The notes below the pieces were generated by a model. The model saw only the letters and a list, made by a program, of their open reading frames with translations, did no database searches and was not told the DNA's origin. Both the position numbers and the translations under genes were made by a program. Of a DNA stretch of 44,354 bases, positions 31,945 through 40,504 are shown piece by piece. Numbering within the stretch: the stretch's first letter is position 1; each line of letters opens with the position of its first letter. The DNA is taken from contig JAVCDC010000029.1 in assembly GCA_030765135.1 (NCBI GenBank), forward strand, positions 1-44,354. The letters are read 5' to 3'. This DNA comes from Candidatus Tritonobacter lacicola. Its GTDB lineage: Bacteria > Auribacterota > Tritonobacteria > Tritonobacterales > Tritonobacteraceae.

Positions 31945-32023
31945 TTGGCATCTACCGGCATTGAAAAAACATGCCCCTTTTTACCGGGGAGAGGACTGCC
32001 CGGAATACGGAGTGCTCCTCTCC

Positions 32024-32725
32024 TTATCCTTTCTTCCGAAGGCGGCAGACCTTGAGGACCACCGAGAGACCGGTGTGACACACATGAACGGCGCAGGCTG
32101 CCGTATAGAAAAAGAAATAGATATCTATTCTGTTAATTACAGCCAGGTAAACTACGTAACTCGGATAGTGGATGACGAACTTGCCTACACCGTAAGCGAC
32201 AGCGGCAATGCCCTTCGCGGCGGTTTCTTCCCGGCCGCCGGAACCGCCGTATTCCCGCCTGCGAATAAAAGTGGTTAGAGAAATTCCCGCTGCGAGCAGA
32301 AACATGCCCGTAACACCGATGACCAAGAAATAAATCCGGTCGCTTTGAAGGAAAAGACGCAGGGCAACCGAACCGAAGAATATGTAAGCGCGAAGCTCAT
32401 CGGTCAGGAAATCGACGTACATCCCGAGGTCGTTATCGGCGCCGCGCAGTCGCGCCAGCTGGCCATCGGCGCAATCCAGGATAAAGGCTATCTGGAAAAC
32501 AGCTACTCCTGTCAACAAGCCGGGGTAAGAGCGCCGGAAAATGAGAACAAGCGCGCCCACTACCGCGCAAGCCACGGAAAGAAATGAAATCTGGTTGGGC
32601 GTTATACGCGTATCTTTCAGGAAATAAACAACGACCGCGGAAAACGGCCGTGTGACTCTCCTTATCCAGAAGTTGTCCTTGCCGGTGATCCCATCCCGAT
32701 AGTCCCGCGCGATTTCCCTCCACAT
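32024..32725 (-). CDS. CDP-alcohol phosphatidyltransferase family membrane enzyme
   Basis: Protein of 233 residues with about six membrane helices. The complete CDP-alcohol phosphotransferase signature is present: D84-x2-D87-G-x2-A-R92, then G101-x3-D105-x3-D109 (sequence LDCADGQLARLRG, then DLGMYVDFLTDE). These enzymes exchange CMP of a CDP-alcohol for an acceptor hydroxyl. The N-terminal DNFWIRRVTRPFSAVV and ITPNQISFLS resemble members acting on CDP-inositol or other soluble CDP-headgroups. It is divergent from a cytidylyltransferase that could make the CDP substrate. The ATG at 32725 has AGAGAGGTG upstream. Confidence 0.9.
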   Translation of the reverse strand: MWREIARDYRDGITGKDNFWIRRVTRPFSAVVVYFLKDTRITPNQISFLSVACAVVGALVLIFRRSYPGLLTGVAVFQIAFILDCADGQLARLRGADNDLGMYVDFLTDELRAYIFFGSVALRLFLQSDRIYFLVIGVTGMFLLAAGISLTTFIRRREYGGSGGREETAAKGIAAVAYGVGKFVIHYPSYVVYLAVINRIDIYFFFYTAACAVHVCHTGLSVVLKVCRLRKKG

Positions 32726-32764
32726 TTAACACACCTCTCTCTTGCTAATCCCGAACCCCCCGAG

Positions 32765-32772
32765 ATTATAAT
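32765..32772. promoter_or_regulatory. Overlapping -10 elements of a divergent promoter
   Basis: ATTATAAT gives TATAAT on the plus strand (32767-32772) and on the minus strand (32765-32770). Minus strand: TTTCAC (32789-32794) at 18-nt spacing. Plus strand: TTGCTA (32742-32747) at 19-nt spacing, weaker. It would drive the CDP-alcohol enzyme and the cytidylyltransferase in opposite directions and tie their expression. Confidence 0.45.
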
Positions 32773-32996
32773 AAAGCTTATGAGGAAAGTGAAACCAAAA
32801 AACCTTCTGCACGCAATTGGAAGATGCTACCATGTTCGCTGCTTTGCAAACAGCAGGTGACGGAATTCCGCCTGACATTCCCCCGGTAATCAGGAGACAT
32901 GAAAGCACGGTGGGGCTCTTGCGGGCAACAAGGGATTTCCATGCCTCGGATTCCATGATAAAGAGGCTGAGCGAACCAATAAAAAAGGAGAGTGGC

Positions 32997-33788
32997 ATGA
33001 AGGCAATTATCGTAGCAGCCGGCATGGGCAAGAGGCTAAAACACTACACCGAGGATCTGCCGAAGTGCATGCTCAAGTTTAAAGGCAAAACGCTTTTACA
33101 GACGCAGATTGCGGCCCTGAGAAGCTGCGGCGTTCACGACATCGTGGTTGTCAAGGGATACAAGCAGGAGAAGATCAACTATAAAGGCATAAAATACTGT
33201 ATTAACCGTAACTTCAGGAGGAACAACATCCTGAATTCCTTTTTTTACGCGGAGAAAGAGATGAGCGGGGATTTGATCCTCTCATACTCGGACATTCTAT
33301 ATGAGAAAGAGGTCGTTGAAAGGCTGTTGGGTTCCATGGAGGATATCAGCATAGTGGTGGATATCGACTGGAAAGGTTATTACGAGAGCAGGACCGATCA
33401 TCCCATCGAGGAAGCGGAAAACGTGATCCTCGATTCCAGCAACCGCGTCATGGAGATCGGGAAGATATTGACTAAAAAGCACGACGTGCACGGCGAGTTT
33501 ATCGGGATGATAAAGTTAAGCCCGAGGGGCGGGGTGATATTCAAAAGGCATTTCCACAGGGCGAAAAAGCTTTTCCGGGGAAAGCCCTTTCAGCGCGCCA
33601 GGACCTTTGAAAAGGCCTACCTGACCGACCTGCTTCAGGACATGGTGGATATGGGGGTCGATATTCACGCTGTTATAATCGAGCGCGGATGGAGGGAGAT
33701 AGATACCGTGCAGGATTTCGAAAAGGCGCGGATGGAATTCGGGGATCAGAACTTGGACGGGAAATGCAGAGGCCGCGGGACGGAATAA
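32997..33788 (+). CDS. Sugar-nucleotidyltransferase-fold CTP:phospho(no)alcohol cytidylyltransferase (PntC/LicC-like)
   Basis: Protein of 263 residues. The nucleotide-binding start MKAIIVAAGMGKRLKHYTED (1-20) and LPKCMLKFKGKTLL fit the NTP_transferase fold. Then NFRRNNILNSFFYAEKEM, LSYSDILYE, VVDIDWKGYYESRTDHPIEE and GEFIGMIKLSPRG match the cytidylyltransferases for 2-aminoethylphosphonate (PntC) and phosphocholine (LicC). Expected product: a CDP-activated alcohol. The ATG at 32997 has AAGGAG 8 nt upstream; the open frame continues upstream to 32817, but those 60 residues look random. No PepM phosphonate-synthesis gene is in the window. The DNA is visibly lower in G+C than neighbours. Confidence 0.85.
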   Translation: MKAIIVAAGMGKRLKHYTEDLPKCMLKFKGKTLLQTQIAALRSCGVHDIVVVKGYKQEKINYKGIKYCINRNFRRNNILNSFFYAEKEMSGDLILSYSDILYEKEVVERLLGSMEDISIVVDIDWKGYYESRTDHPIEEAENVILDSSNRVMEIGKILTKKHDVHGEFIGMIKLSPRGGVIFKRHFHRAKKLFRGKPFQRARTFEKAYLTDLLQDMVDMGVDIHAVIIERGWREIDTVQDFEKARMEFGDQNLDGKCRGRGTE

Positions 33789-33812
33789 ATTTTCATTAAC
33801 CGCACTCTTAAA

Positions 33813-35123
33813 ATGACAGGGGATGAAAAATTGGAAAATAAGTTGAGCGCGTCAGTATCCGGCCTGATAAGCACATGGCAGAAAAAAATGTTCTGGCTCA
33901 TGTGGGCAACCTATGCCTCTTTCTATCTTTTGCGGGTAAACATCTCCATTGCCATGCCCGAGATGATGAAAGAGTTCAGCTTGTCGAAAACCGATATGGG
34001 GTTGGTGCTAAGCGGATTGTTTCTATTCTACGCAATCGGCCAGTTTGTAAACGGCCAGCTCGGCGACAAGTTAAATTCAAGGCGGATAATCACGCTGGGT
34101 CTATTGGCCTCGGCGGTGCTGAACTTCATGTTCGGCTTCTCCGGCGGAATACTGGGTCTCATGGTGGTGCTATGGGGCCTGAACGGGTACTTTCAGGCGA
34201 TGGGATGGGGGCCGACCGTCAAGGCGATGGCGAACTGGTTCCCGATGAAAATAAGGGGCAGGATTTCCGGACGCCTTGGCACAAGCTACATTATAGGAGG
34301 AGCTATTTCCTGGTTTCTGGCAGGCACGATCATCAAGTACTTCGACTGGCGTTTCACTTTTTGGCTTCCCGCCGTGTTCTGTACATTCATTGCGGTCAAT
34401 TGGTTTATTCGCGCGCGAAATGCCCCGGAGGAAGTCGGGCTGCCGAGCCTGGAGGACCAGGAAAAGGGCATCGAGAATAGAGGTTTTCGAAAAGATGACC
34501 ACATAGGTTTTCGGAGCACTTTAAAAATTACGCTCTTGAATCCTTACATCTGGTTCGCGGCATTCGGGCTTTTTGGCCTGAATATCGTTCGCTATGGTTT
34601 TATGTCCTGGGCGCCCACATACATGTTCGAGGAACAAGGGGCGACAATTTCACTGGCCGCTTATAAGGCGATCGCTTTCCCTCTCGCCGGGGGGCTTGGC
34701 GCAATATTCGCCGGCTGGGCGTCCGACAGGATTTTCAAACACCGGAGAGCACCCGTTGCTTTTATCATGCTGATCTTATTGGCCGTCTCCTGCCATTTAT
34801 TCAGAATAATTCCCGGCAGTAATTGGGTTCTGAGTTTGGTTCTTCTTTTATTTATTGGATTCTTCACTTTTGGCCCTCACATATTACTGGTTGCCGCCAT
34901 TCCCGCAGATTTAGGCTCGCGCAAAGCCGCTTCTTCAGTGACCGGTTTTATAGATTCAATTGGATACCTGGGAGCAAGTCTGACCGGTGTGGGGACGGGT
35001 TACCTGGTGGAGAGGTTTGGCTGGAATGCCGGCTTTTACTTCTGGATTTCCGGGGCAATCTTTGCAGCGATCATGATGCTGTTCTTATGGAAGCATAAGG
35101 GTCCAACAGCAGTTCATGAATAA
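33813..35123 (+). CDS. MFS transporter of the organophosphate:phosphate antiporter (OPA) family
   Basis: Protein of 436 residues with twelve membrane helices. Family marks: ATYASFYLLRVNISIAMPEM (about 32-51), LGLNGYFQAMGWGPTVK-like NGYFQAMGWGPTVKAMANWF (about 129-148), and the central charged loop after NAPEEVGLP, as in GlpT, UhpT and PgtP. These import organophosphates or related anions in exchange for phosphate. It is 24 nt downstream of the cytidylyltransferase and probably in its operon. The ATG at 33813 has no Shine-Dalgarno; a TTG at 33831 with AGGGG about 8 nt upstream may be the actual start. Lower G+C than neighbours. Its end overlaps the convergent GT gene by 10 bp. Confidence 0.9.
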   Translation: MTGDEKLENKLSASVSGLISTWQKKMFWLMWATYASFYLLRVNISIAMPEMMKEFSLSKTDMGLVLSGLFLFYAIGQFVNGQLGDKLNSRRIITLGLLASAVLNFMFGFSGGILGLMVVLWGLNGYFQAMGWGPTVKAMANWFPMKIRGRISGRLGTSYIIGGAISWFLAGTIIKYFDWRFTFWLPAVFCTFIAVNWFIRARNAPEEVGLPSLEDQEKGIENRGFRKDDHIGFRSTLKITLLNPYIWFAAFGLFGLNIVRYGFMSWAPTYMFEEQGATISLAAYKAIAFPLAGGLGAIFAGWASDRIFKHRRAPVAFIMLILLAVSCHLFRIIPGSNWVLSLVLLLFIGFFTFGPHILLVAAIPADLGSRKAASSVTGFIDSIGYLGASLTGVGTGYLVERFGWNAGFYFWISGAIFAAIMMLFLWKHKGPTAVHE

Positions 35124-37084
35124 TCCGGCCGGCTAACCCGGCCACACCCCTTAAAGATCATCTCAAACGCCGGGGCTATTCTTTCAAGCCCGTACTCCCT
35201 GCCGCTCTCATAGGCCGCGCGGGAAAGGCGTTCCAGCCGGTCCCCGTCGACAGCAATCTCCCTCAGCTTTTCGGCAAGCGATCGAACGTCGCCGGAGGGG
35301 ACAAGGTAGCCGTTATAATCATCCCGAATAATCTCCGGGATCCCACCCACCGCGCTGGCGACGACCGGCCTCCCCGAGGCAAGAGACTCCAGTATAGCGA
35401 CCGGAATCCCCTCCGTTCTCCCCGAAGGTTCCGCCAGGGAGGGATATACGAGCGCGTCGCTCGCCGCGAGAAATTCACGCTTTCGCCTACCGGACAGGAA
35501 ACCGTGAAACTCGGCATCAATTTCAAGCTCTTCCGCCAACCGCTTTAAACTCGCCTTCTCCGGACCCTCCCCGGCGATAACCAGCCTGGCGTGTTCGACA
35601 CGGCCAGCGGCACGGAGGAGATTGTGCAGCCCCTTGAGCTTTATAAGGCGTCCCATGTAGAGGATAACGCAGCTGCCGTTGAATCCGTACTTCTCTCTCA
35701 GCCCGGCCCTTTCCGCCGGACCGACCGCAGCCGCCGCCCGCACCCCCATTGGAATAACAACTGATTTAACCGCCGCCCGGCTGCCGCCCGCGAGCTCCTC
35801 GAACTGCCTCAGCGAGAAGCTGCCGACGGCCGTAACGGCCGAGCTGTGACGCCCTATAAACCTGGCAACCGCGCCTCCCAGCGGCATCCTCTTTAAACTG
35901 AAAACGCCCCCCGAGTGAATGGTCGCGACGTGCGGCTTGCCGGTGATCATGCTGATGACGGCACCGGCAAGCCCGGCGGGGATGAGCCAGTGGGACCAGA
36001 TCAGGTCGGAGCGCCGGGAAAAGCGCCACGCGCTCACAAGGAAGGAGAGGAAGAGGAGCGGCGCCTGGAAATAGAGGAGAGGGTTCCCGGAGAGGTTGCT
36101 CTCGATCCCGTCGCCATAGCAAAGCCTTTGCAGACGGCGGGGCAGGAAATAGGTGAACCGGTGAACGGCAATACCCTCATCCCGTAATGGAACAGCCCCT
36201 GCCGCATCGGGGGCCACGATATCAAAAGATAACCCCCCTGCAGAAAGCTCGATGCAGAGCTCCCTGATAAAATTCCCGGCGATGTCACCGTCAAAACGGG
36301 GATAGGACGAAGTGAGAAGACAAATCCTCGTTAATCCAGGCGAGCGCTTTCGCGAAGGACCCCGAATGAAGGGCCCGAAGAACCTGCGCAGGAGACAACA
36401 GGCGAGAATAAAGCTGAGCCTTAAGAAGTAGAGCGGGATAATAATATTCGAGATCTCCTGGCCGTATATGCACCGGACGGGAATGTCCACCACCCGCGCG
36501 CGCAGGATAGAGAGATTGGCGAGGATCTTGTTCGGGTATCCGTATCCCCGGCACGCCGGCATGCCGAGCAGCCGGCCCAGCATCTGGGCCGTGACAGCCG
36601 TATACCCGCACTGTGAATCCCAGACGGGGAGCCCAGTTATGCACCTGGTCAGCACGCTGAGAAGGACATTGCCCACCTGCCTGATGAGGGGCATCTTTTT
36701 CCTTATCTCAGGATCGAGGAACCGGTTCCCTTTCGAGTAATCCGCACGTCCCTCCACAAGCGGGTCGAGAAGGGCGGGGAGATCGCGAGGGTCCATCTGT
36801 CCGTCACCGGCCATGACCGCCGATATGTCCGAGCCCAGGGACAGCGACCTCTCATAGCCGGCAGTGATCGCCGCGCCAACCCCGCGGCGTGAGGGTAAGG
36901 CGATTATGGAGACGCGGGAGTCGGGGCTATCTCCCGCGCGTGCGAGCGTCTCATCCGTCGAGCCGTCGTCCACAACGACAATGCTGTCCACGAAAGCGGG
37001 AATTGACGAGATAACCCCCCCCACGAATCTCTCCTCGTTGTGGGCGGGAACGACTACGGCTATTCTTTTTCCTTTGTACGGCAT
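35114..37084 (-). CDS. Fused glycosyltransferase: GT2 (DPM-like) + GT4
   Basis: Protein of 656 residues in two catalytic domains. Residues 1-245 form a GT2 domain: VVPAHNEERFVGGVISSIP, VVDDGSTDETLARAG, the AVMAGDGQMDPRDLPALLDP metal site and SQCGYTAVTAQML, followed by one or two hydrophobic segments (IIIPLYFLRLSFILACCLL, about 214-232). Residues from about 250 form a GT4 (GT-B) domain beginning ICLLTSSYPRFDGDIAGNFI, with IRLIKLKG-like ILYMGRLIKLKGLHNLLRAA and the donor-binding EPSGRTEGIPVAILESLASG. GT2 proteins of this kind make polyprenyl-phosphate sugars; GT4 extends glycans from nucleotide sugars. The fusion joins the two steps on one chain. ATG 37084. Confidence 0.92.
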   Translation of the reverse strand: MPYKGKRIAVVVPAHNEERFVGGVISSIPAFVDSIVVVDDGSTDETLARAGDSPDSRVSIIALPSRRGVGAAITAGYERSLSLGSDISAVMAGDGQMDPRDLPALLDPLVEGRADYSKGNRFLDPEIRKKMPLIRQVGNVLLSVLTRCITGLPVWDSQCGYTAVTAQMLGRLLGMPACRGYGYPNKILANLSILRARVVDIPVRCIYGQEISNIIIPLYFLRLSFILACCLLRRFFGPFIRGPSRKRSPGLTRICLLTSSYPRFDGDIAGNFIRELCIELSAGGLSFDIVAPDAAGAVPLRDEGIAVHRFTYFLPRRLQRLCYGDGIESNLSGNPLLYFQAPLLFLSFLVSAWRFSRRSDLIWSHWLIPAGLAGAVISMITGKPHVATIHSGGVFSLKRMPLGGAVARFIGRHSSAVTAVGSFSLRQFEELAGGSRAAVKSVVIPMGVRAAAAVGPAERAGLREKYGFNGSCVILYMGRLIKLKGLHNLLRAAGRVEHARLVIAGEGPEKASLKRLAEELEIDAEFHGFLSGRRKREFLAASDALVYPSLAEPSGRTEGIPVAILESLASGRPVVASAVGGIPEIIRDDYNGYLVPSGDVRSLAEKLREIAVDGDRLERLSRAAYESGREYGLERIAPAFEMIFKGCGRVSRPDYS

Positions 37085-37330
37085 TTCATATACTTCAATA
37101 GGATTTAGTGATGTTTATTACTACACTCATTCGCTTGCATTCATCAGGTTTATTAATAGTTACTAAGCTCTTCGAGCTGTTACTAACGGTTACTACGGCC
37201 GCATTCCTATTACAATAATAGCAGCGGAGTAATCCAACAGTGAGCGAAGCGAATTGGTAACAGCGAACACAGTGAGTTTAGTAACCTCTTTAGAAACCTT
37301 TTAGTAACTCCTTCTTCAGACTGGGGCTTC
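37085..37330. repeat. Spacer with GTTACTA x3 and TAGTAAC x2 convergent words
   Basis: GTTACTA starts at 37159, 37179 and 37189; its reverse complement TAGTAAC starts at 37279 and 37302. The hairpin AGCTC-TTC-GAGCT (37166-37178) lies between the first two words, and AGTGAGCGAAGCGAA sits in the middle of the block. No gene is visible. It precedes the GT2-GT4 gene and follows the Agl23-like gene. Confidence 0.7.
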
Positions 37331-37374
37331 GTTATCTTAGGCGCTTTAGATTCTTAAAAAAGGACGCAAGAACA

Positions 37375-40356
37375 TCACTTCCCGAACACCTTCCTAGCGG
37401 GAAAGGACTGAACCCTGCCGTTCTTGCAGTCAACCACATACACCAGTTTCTTGCCGTCGTACGCGATTCCCATCGGCCAGTTGAACCGGCCCGGCCCATC
37501 GCCTCCCGAGCCGAAACGGCCCTGCAATTCGCCGCCGGCGGCGTACAATGCCACGCAGTTATTGCGGGAGTCGGTTGCCGCCAGAACCCCCTCCTCACCG
37601 ATACAGATATAGGGCTCGGTGTAGAACTCCTCCCATCCCGCCACCCTGAAAGACCTTTTGAACACTCCCTTCCGGCTAAACGCCTGAACCCGCCTGTTGC
37701 CCGTATCCGCCACCCAGACCTCCTTACCCGAACACACTATTCCGACAGGCTCTATAAGCTCACCTTCAGCGGACCCCTCTTCCCCCCACGAGAGGATCAG
37801 TTTTCCCCGGCCCGAAAACTTCTGCACCCTCTTGTTCCCCGTATCGGCGACATACACGTCTCCTGCATCATCGACGGCGATGCCCCTTGGGCCGTAGAAC
37901 TCTCCGGGCTGCGAGCCTATGCCGCGCCCCCACTGAAGAAGGAAGGTCCCGTCCGACGAGAATTTTTGGACCCTGTTGTTCCAGGTATCCGCGACATAGA
38001 CGTTGCCGCCCCTGTCCACGGCTATACCCTGAAGCTGGTTGAACTCGCCGGGTCCGTTCCCAGCACTACCCCAGGAGGCGACGAAGCGGCCTTCGGCCGT
38101 GAACTTCTGCACGCGGTTATTCAGGGTGTCGGCCACGTAGATGTAGCCCTCGCGGTCCACGGCTATACCCCGGGGTTCCTTAAACTGCCCGGGCCCCGAG
38201 CCGGCTTCCCCCCAGACCGAGATGGGTTTTATCCTGCGCGACGCGCCCTCATACGCGAGGGACGGCGGGCCCTTAGGCGCGGGAAGAACCCGCTCGAGGG
38301 GCAGACCGGCAGCGACATCCTTATTCACCCAGAAGACGACATCGGAAGATCCCATGGGGCTGAAAACACTCCTGGTAAAGAAGTACGCGAGCAGCTTTCT
38401 CAGCGACTGCCCCAGCCGGCTCCAGGCTTTCCCCCTGTCGCCGAGGCCGAAGATGCTCTGCAGGGGCTCGAGTACAGGAACGCGGCTCGTGTCCGGTATC
38501 CACCATCCGCGGAGCTGGTACCGGACCGGATCGTAACTCTCGCTCATCCATGCCGAATGCTTGGGGTAGTCATCCCAATCGGTTATTACCACCGGAGCGT
38601 TCACGCCCCGTGTCACCTTAGCGGAATAATTAACCGGGTAATCGCGCAGGTACCAGGACATCGGCCAGTTGGCGGTGCCGGAGACCACCATGTTAAGCTT
38701 CTTGCCGGCGCCCGTCCTCCTCGACAGGTCGTCTATGTGCCTCAGCATCCTCTTCACATCCGTCGTGGACTGCACGTAGACCATCAGCTCGGCATGCCGT
38801 CCCTTCTCGGCCTCTCCGGGGGACTCCCCCGGGTCGGGGGAGCTGAAGCGGTAGTTCAGATTAGCGGTCAGGTAAAGCGTGAATAACGCAAGTACGCAGA
38901 TTATCGCCACCACGCAACGCCGCCCCCGCGAGATAAATCCCGCTATGGCGATCGCTGAGAGCAGGATGTACGGCTCGAGTATATGGGTGAGGAGCCAGGG
39001 GACCTTCTCCCCGGCAAAAGAGTAAAGGAATATACTCCAGACGGCCCAGTAAGCGAGAAATCCGGTAAACGGCTTTATCCTGTTTTTGATAGACAGCCAG
39101 AGGGCCAGGAACGCGCCCGCCATCAGCATCGCGAATATCGGGAAGAAAAGTAAAAACCACCGCAGAGTTAAAGCTCCGAGCTTCCCGGCCCCCTGGACGT
39201 TCCACCGTATGATCACCATGGCGAAAAGACAGAGGAAGAGAACAGGCGGCGCCCTCAGCTTCCTGCGGTTCAGGAAGATCGCTATCGCTATCGGAACGAA
39301 TACAAGCAGCTCGTAAAGGTAGGCAAAGGGAAGATAGTAATTCCAGGGGCCGCCGACACGTTCGCTTTTATGCTGGGTTATCCAGTATCCCCAGGCCCTG
39401 GCGAATGCGTTGATATCCCCGGGCTGCTGGTAGAGAGCGGTGAAAAACGTGATCCATATTATGCAGAAGACCGAGATAGAAGCTATCAGTTTGTATATAC
39501 CCAGCATGCCGCCGGCCACGAAGCCCAGGACGACGCCGAACAGGGCGGCGGCCAGTTTCGCGACGAGAGACACGGCAGCCGAAGAAAAAAGCCCCGCCAT
39601 TCCCTCGTACGTCCCCCCGACTATGGGAATAAGCTGCTTTACCATCCAGAAAAAGAGAACCGCCCCCAGGATCGCCCCCAGCACGGCGCCGGACAGGTTC
39701 TTTCCCTTGAGCTTCCGCCTGAAAGATGGGAGGAATTCGCTGTCGAGGACGGACCTCAGAATTCCCCACAGGCAGGCGTAGGAGCCGAATATGAAGATCG
39801 TAAGGTATATGTTCTCCTTCGTGCAGAAGGAGAGTGAGAGGGACGCCGCGAAGAGAACAATCCAGAGCGGCTTCCTGCTAGTGATATAGCGCATAATGCA
39901 GACGACCATCGCTATGTTGAAGAAGGTGCTGTAGATGTCCATCCTCAGAAAACGCGAGAAATAAACGAAGGTCGGCGATATGGCGAAGAGGCCCATCGCC
40001 ACGAGGGCCGCCGTATCACCGATATAGCGCCTGAGGTCGTAAACGAGCACGAGGAGCAGGACACCCAGAAGAATCGGGACGAGGCGGGACGTGAAATCGT
40101 TCGTCCCCAGCACTGCGTAGACAAGGGCATTGAGGTAGTAGAGGACGGGTCCGTGGTAAGTCGGATCGTAGCGGTACTCGTAGTTCCCGTCGTGGAAGAG
40201 CGCCCTCTCGATCTGGTGCGAGTAAAATGCGTGCAGGCTCTCGTCGTGGTGAAGGGGCATGGAGGGGAGATAAAGGACCCTCAGCAAAAGGGCGAGCGCC
40301 AATATGCCCCAGAACAGCCTTCTGGATACCGTGCCGTCTAAATTAGGAACCTGCAT
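37375..40356 (-). CDS. Agl23-like (TIGR03663) membrane protein with C-terminal NHL propeller
   Basis: About 993 residues. The N-terminal 500 or so are a GT-C-like polytopic region with the TIGR03663 landmarks MPLHHDESLHAFYSHQI and RYDPTYHGPVLYYLNALVY, where H-D-E is the predicted active-site region, and PTFVYFSRFLRMDIYSTFF. The family was named for association with archaeal flippase activity; biochemical role unproven. From about 700 to the end come five to six NHL repeats: EPRGIAVDREGYIYVADTLN, QLQGIAVDRGGNVYVADTWN, GPRGIAVDDAGDVYVADTGN and less regular ones, forming a likely six-bladed periplasmic propeller that could bind glycan or protein. ATG 40356 is preferred over 40395 because it sits closer to the first helix; neither has a strong Shine-Dalgarno. 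Confidence 0.87.
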   Translation of the reverse strand: MQVPNLDGTVSRRLFWGILALALLLRVLYLPSMPLHHDESLHAFYSHQIERALFHDGNYEYRYDPTYHGPVLYYLNALVYAVLGTNDFTSRLVPILLGVLLLVLVYDLRRYIGDTAALVAMGLFAISPTFVYFSRFLRMDIYSTFFNIAMVVCIMRYITSRKPLWIVLFAASLSLSFCTKENIYLTIFIFGSYACLWGILRSVLDSEFLPSFRRKLKGKNLSGAVLGAILGAVLFFWMVKQLIPIVGGTYEGMAGLFSSAAVSLVAKLAAALFGVVLGFVAGGMLGIYKLIASISVFCIIWITFFTALYQQPGDINAFARAWGYWITQHKSERVGGPWNYYLPFAYLYELLVFVPIAIAIFLNRRKLRAPPVLFLCLFAMVIIRWNVQGAGKLGALTLRWFLLFFPIFAMLMAGAFLALWLSIKNRIKPFTGFLAYWAVWSIFLYSFAGEKVPWLLTHILEPYILLSAIAIAGFISRGRRCVVAIICVLALFTLYLTANLNYRFSSPDPGESPGEAEKGRHAELMVYVQSTTDVKRMLRHIDDLSRRTGAGKKLNMVVSGTANWPMSWYLRDYPVNYSAKVTRGVNAPVVITDWDDYPKHSAWMSESYDPVRYQLRGWWIPDTSRVPVLEPLQSIFGLGDRGKAWSRLGQSLRKLLAYFFTRSVFSPMGSSDVVFWVNKDVAAGLPLERVLPAPKGPPSLAYEGASRRIKPISVWGEAGSGPGQFKEPRGIAVDREGYIYVADTLNNRVQKFTAEGRFVASWGSAGNGPGEFNQLQGIAVDRGGNVYVADTWNNRVQKFSSDGTFLLQWGRGIGSQPGEFYGPRGIAVDDAGDVYVADTGNKRVQKFSGRGKLILSWGEEGSAEGELIEPVGIVCSGKEVWVADTGNRRVQAFSRKGVFKRSFRVAGWEEFYTEPYICIGEEGVLAATDSRNNCVALYAAGGELQGRFGSGGDGPGRFNWPMGIAYDGKKLVYVVDCKNGRVQSFPARKVFGK

Positions 40357-40455
40357 TACCTTATTGGTATGATTAATCGACCAAAGCTCAACCATCCCTC
40401 AGTGAGACCAAACCTCGATAGAGCCAACGCGAAAGATAGCAAAACTTCCGCACTA

Positions 40456-40497
40456 TGCAATTTAACTTTTACATTTTGCAATTTGCATTTTGAAATG
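40456..40497. repeat. A+T-rich iterated-word spacer
   Basis: TGCAATTT, CATTTTGCAATTTGC and CATTTTGAAAT follow each other in the 109-bp spacer between the Agl23-like gene start and the TPR gene end. It gives a short A+T-rich patch in otherwise G+C-rich sequence. No gene. Confidence 0.5.
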
Positions 40498-40504
40498 GCC
40501 GGGC

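Noticed and set aside
31987-32022. GGAGAGGA/TCCTCTCC hairpin downstream of the CDP-alcohol gene
   Set aside because: The arms are 8 bp with a 20-nt loop and no following T-run, so a terminator call is not supported.
32817-32996. 60-residue N-terminal extension of the cytidylyltransferase frame
   Set aside because: The family starts at MKAIIVAAG, and an AAGGAG Shine-Dalgarno lies before ATG 32997; the extension has no resemblance to the family.
32726-33031. Minus-strand frame of 101 codons
   Set aside because: Runs across a divergent promoter region and the start of the cytidylyltransferase gene; no Shine-Dalgarno.
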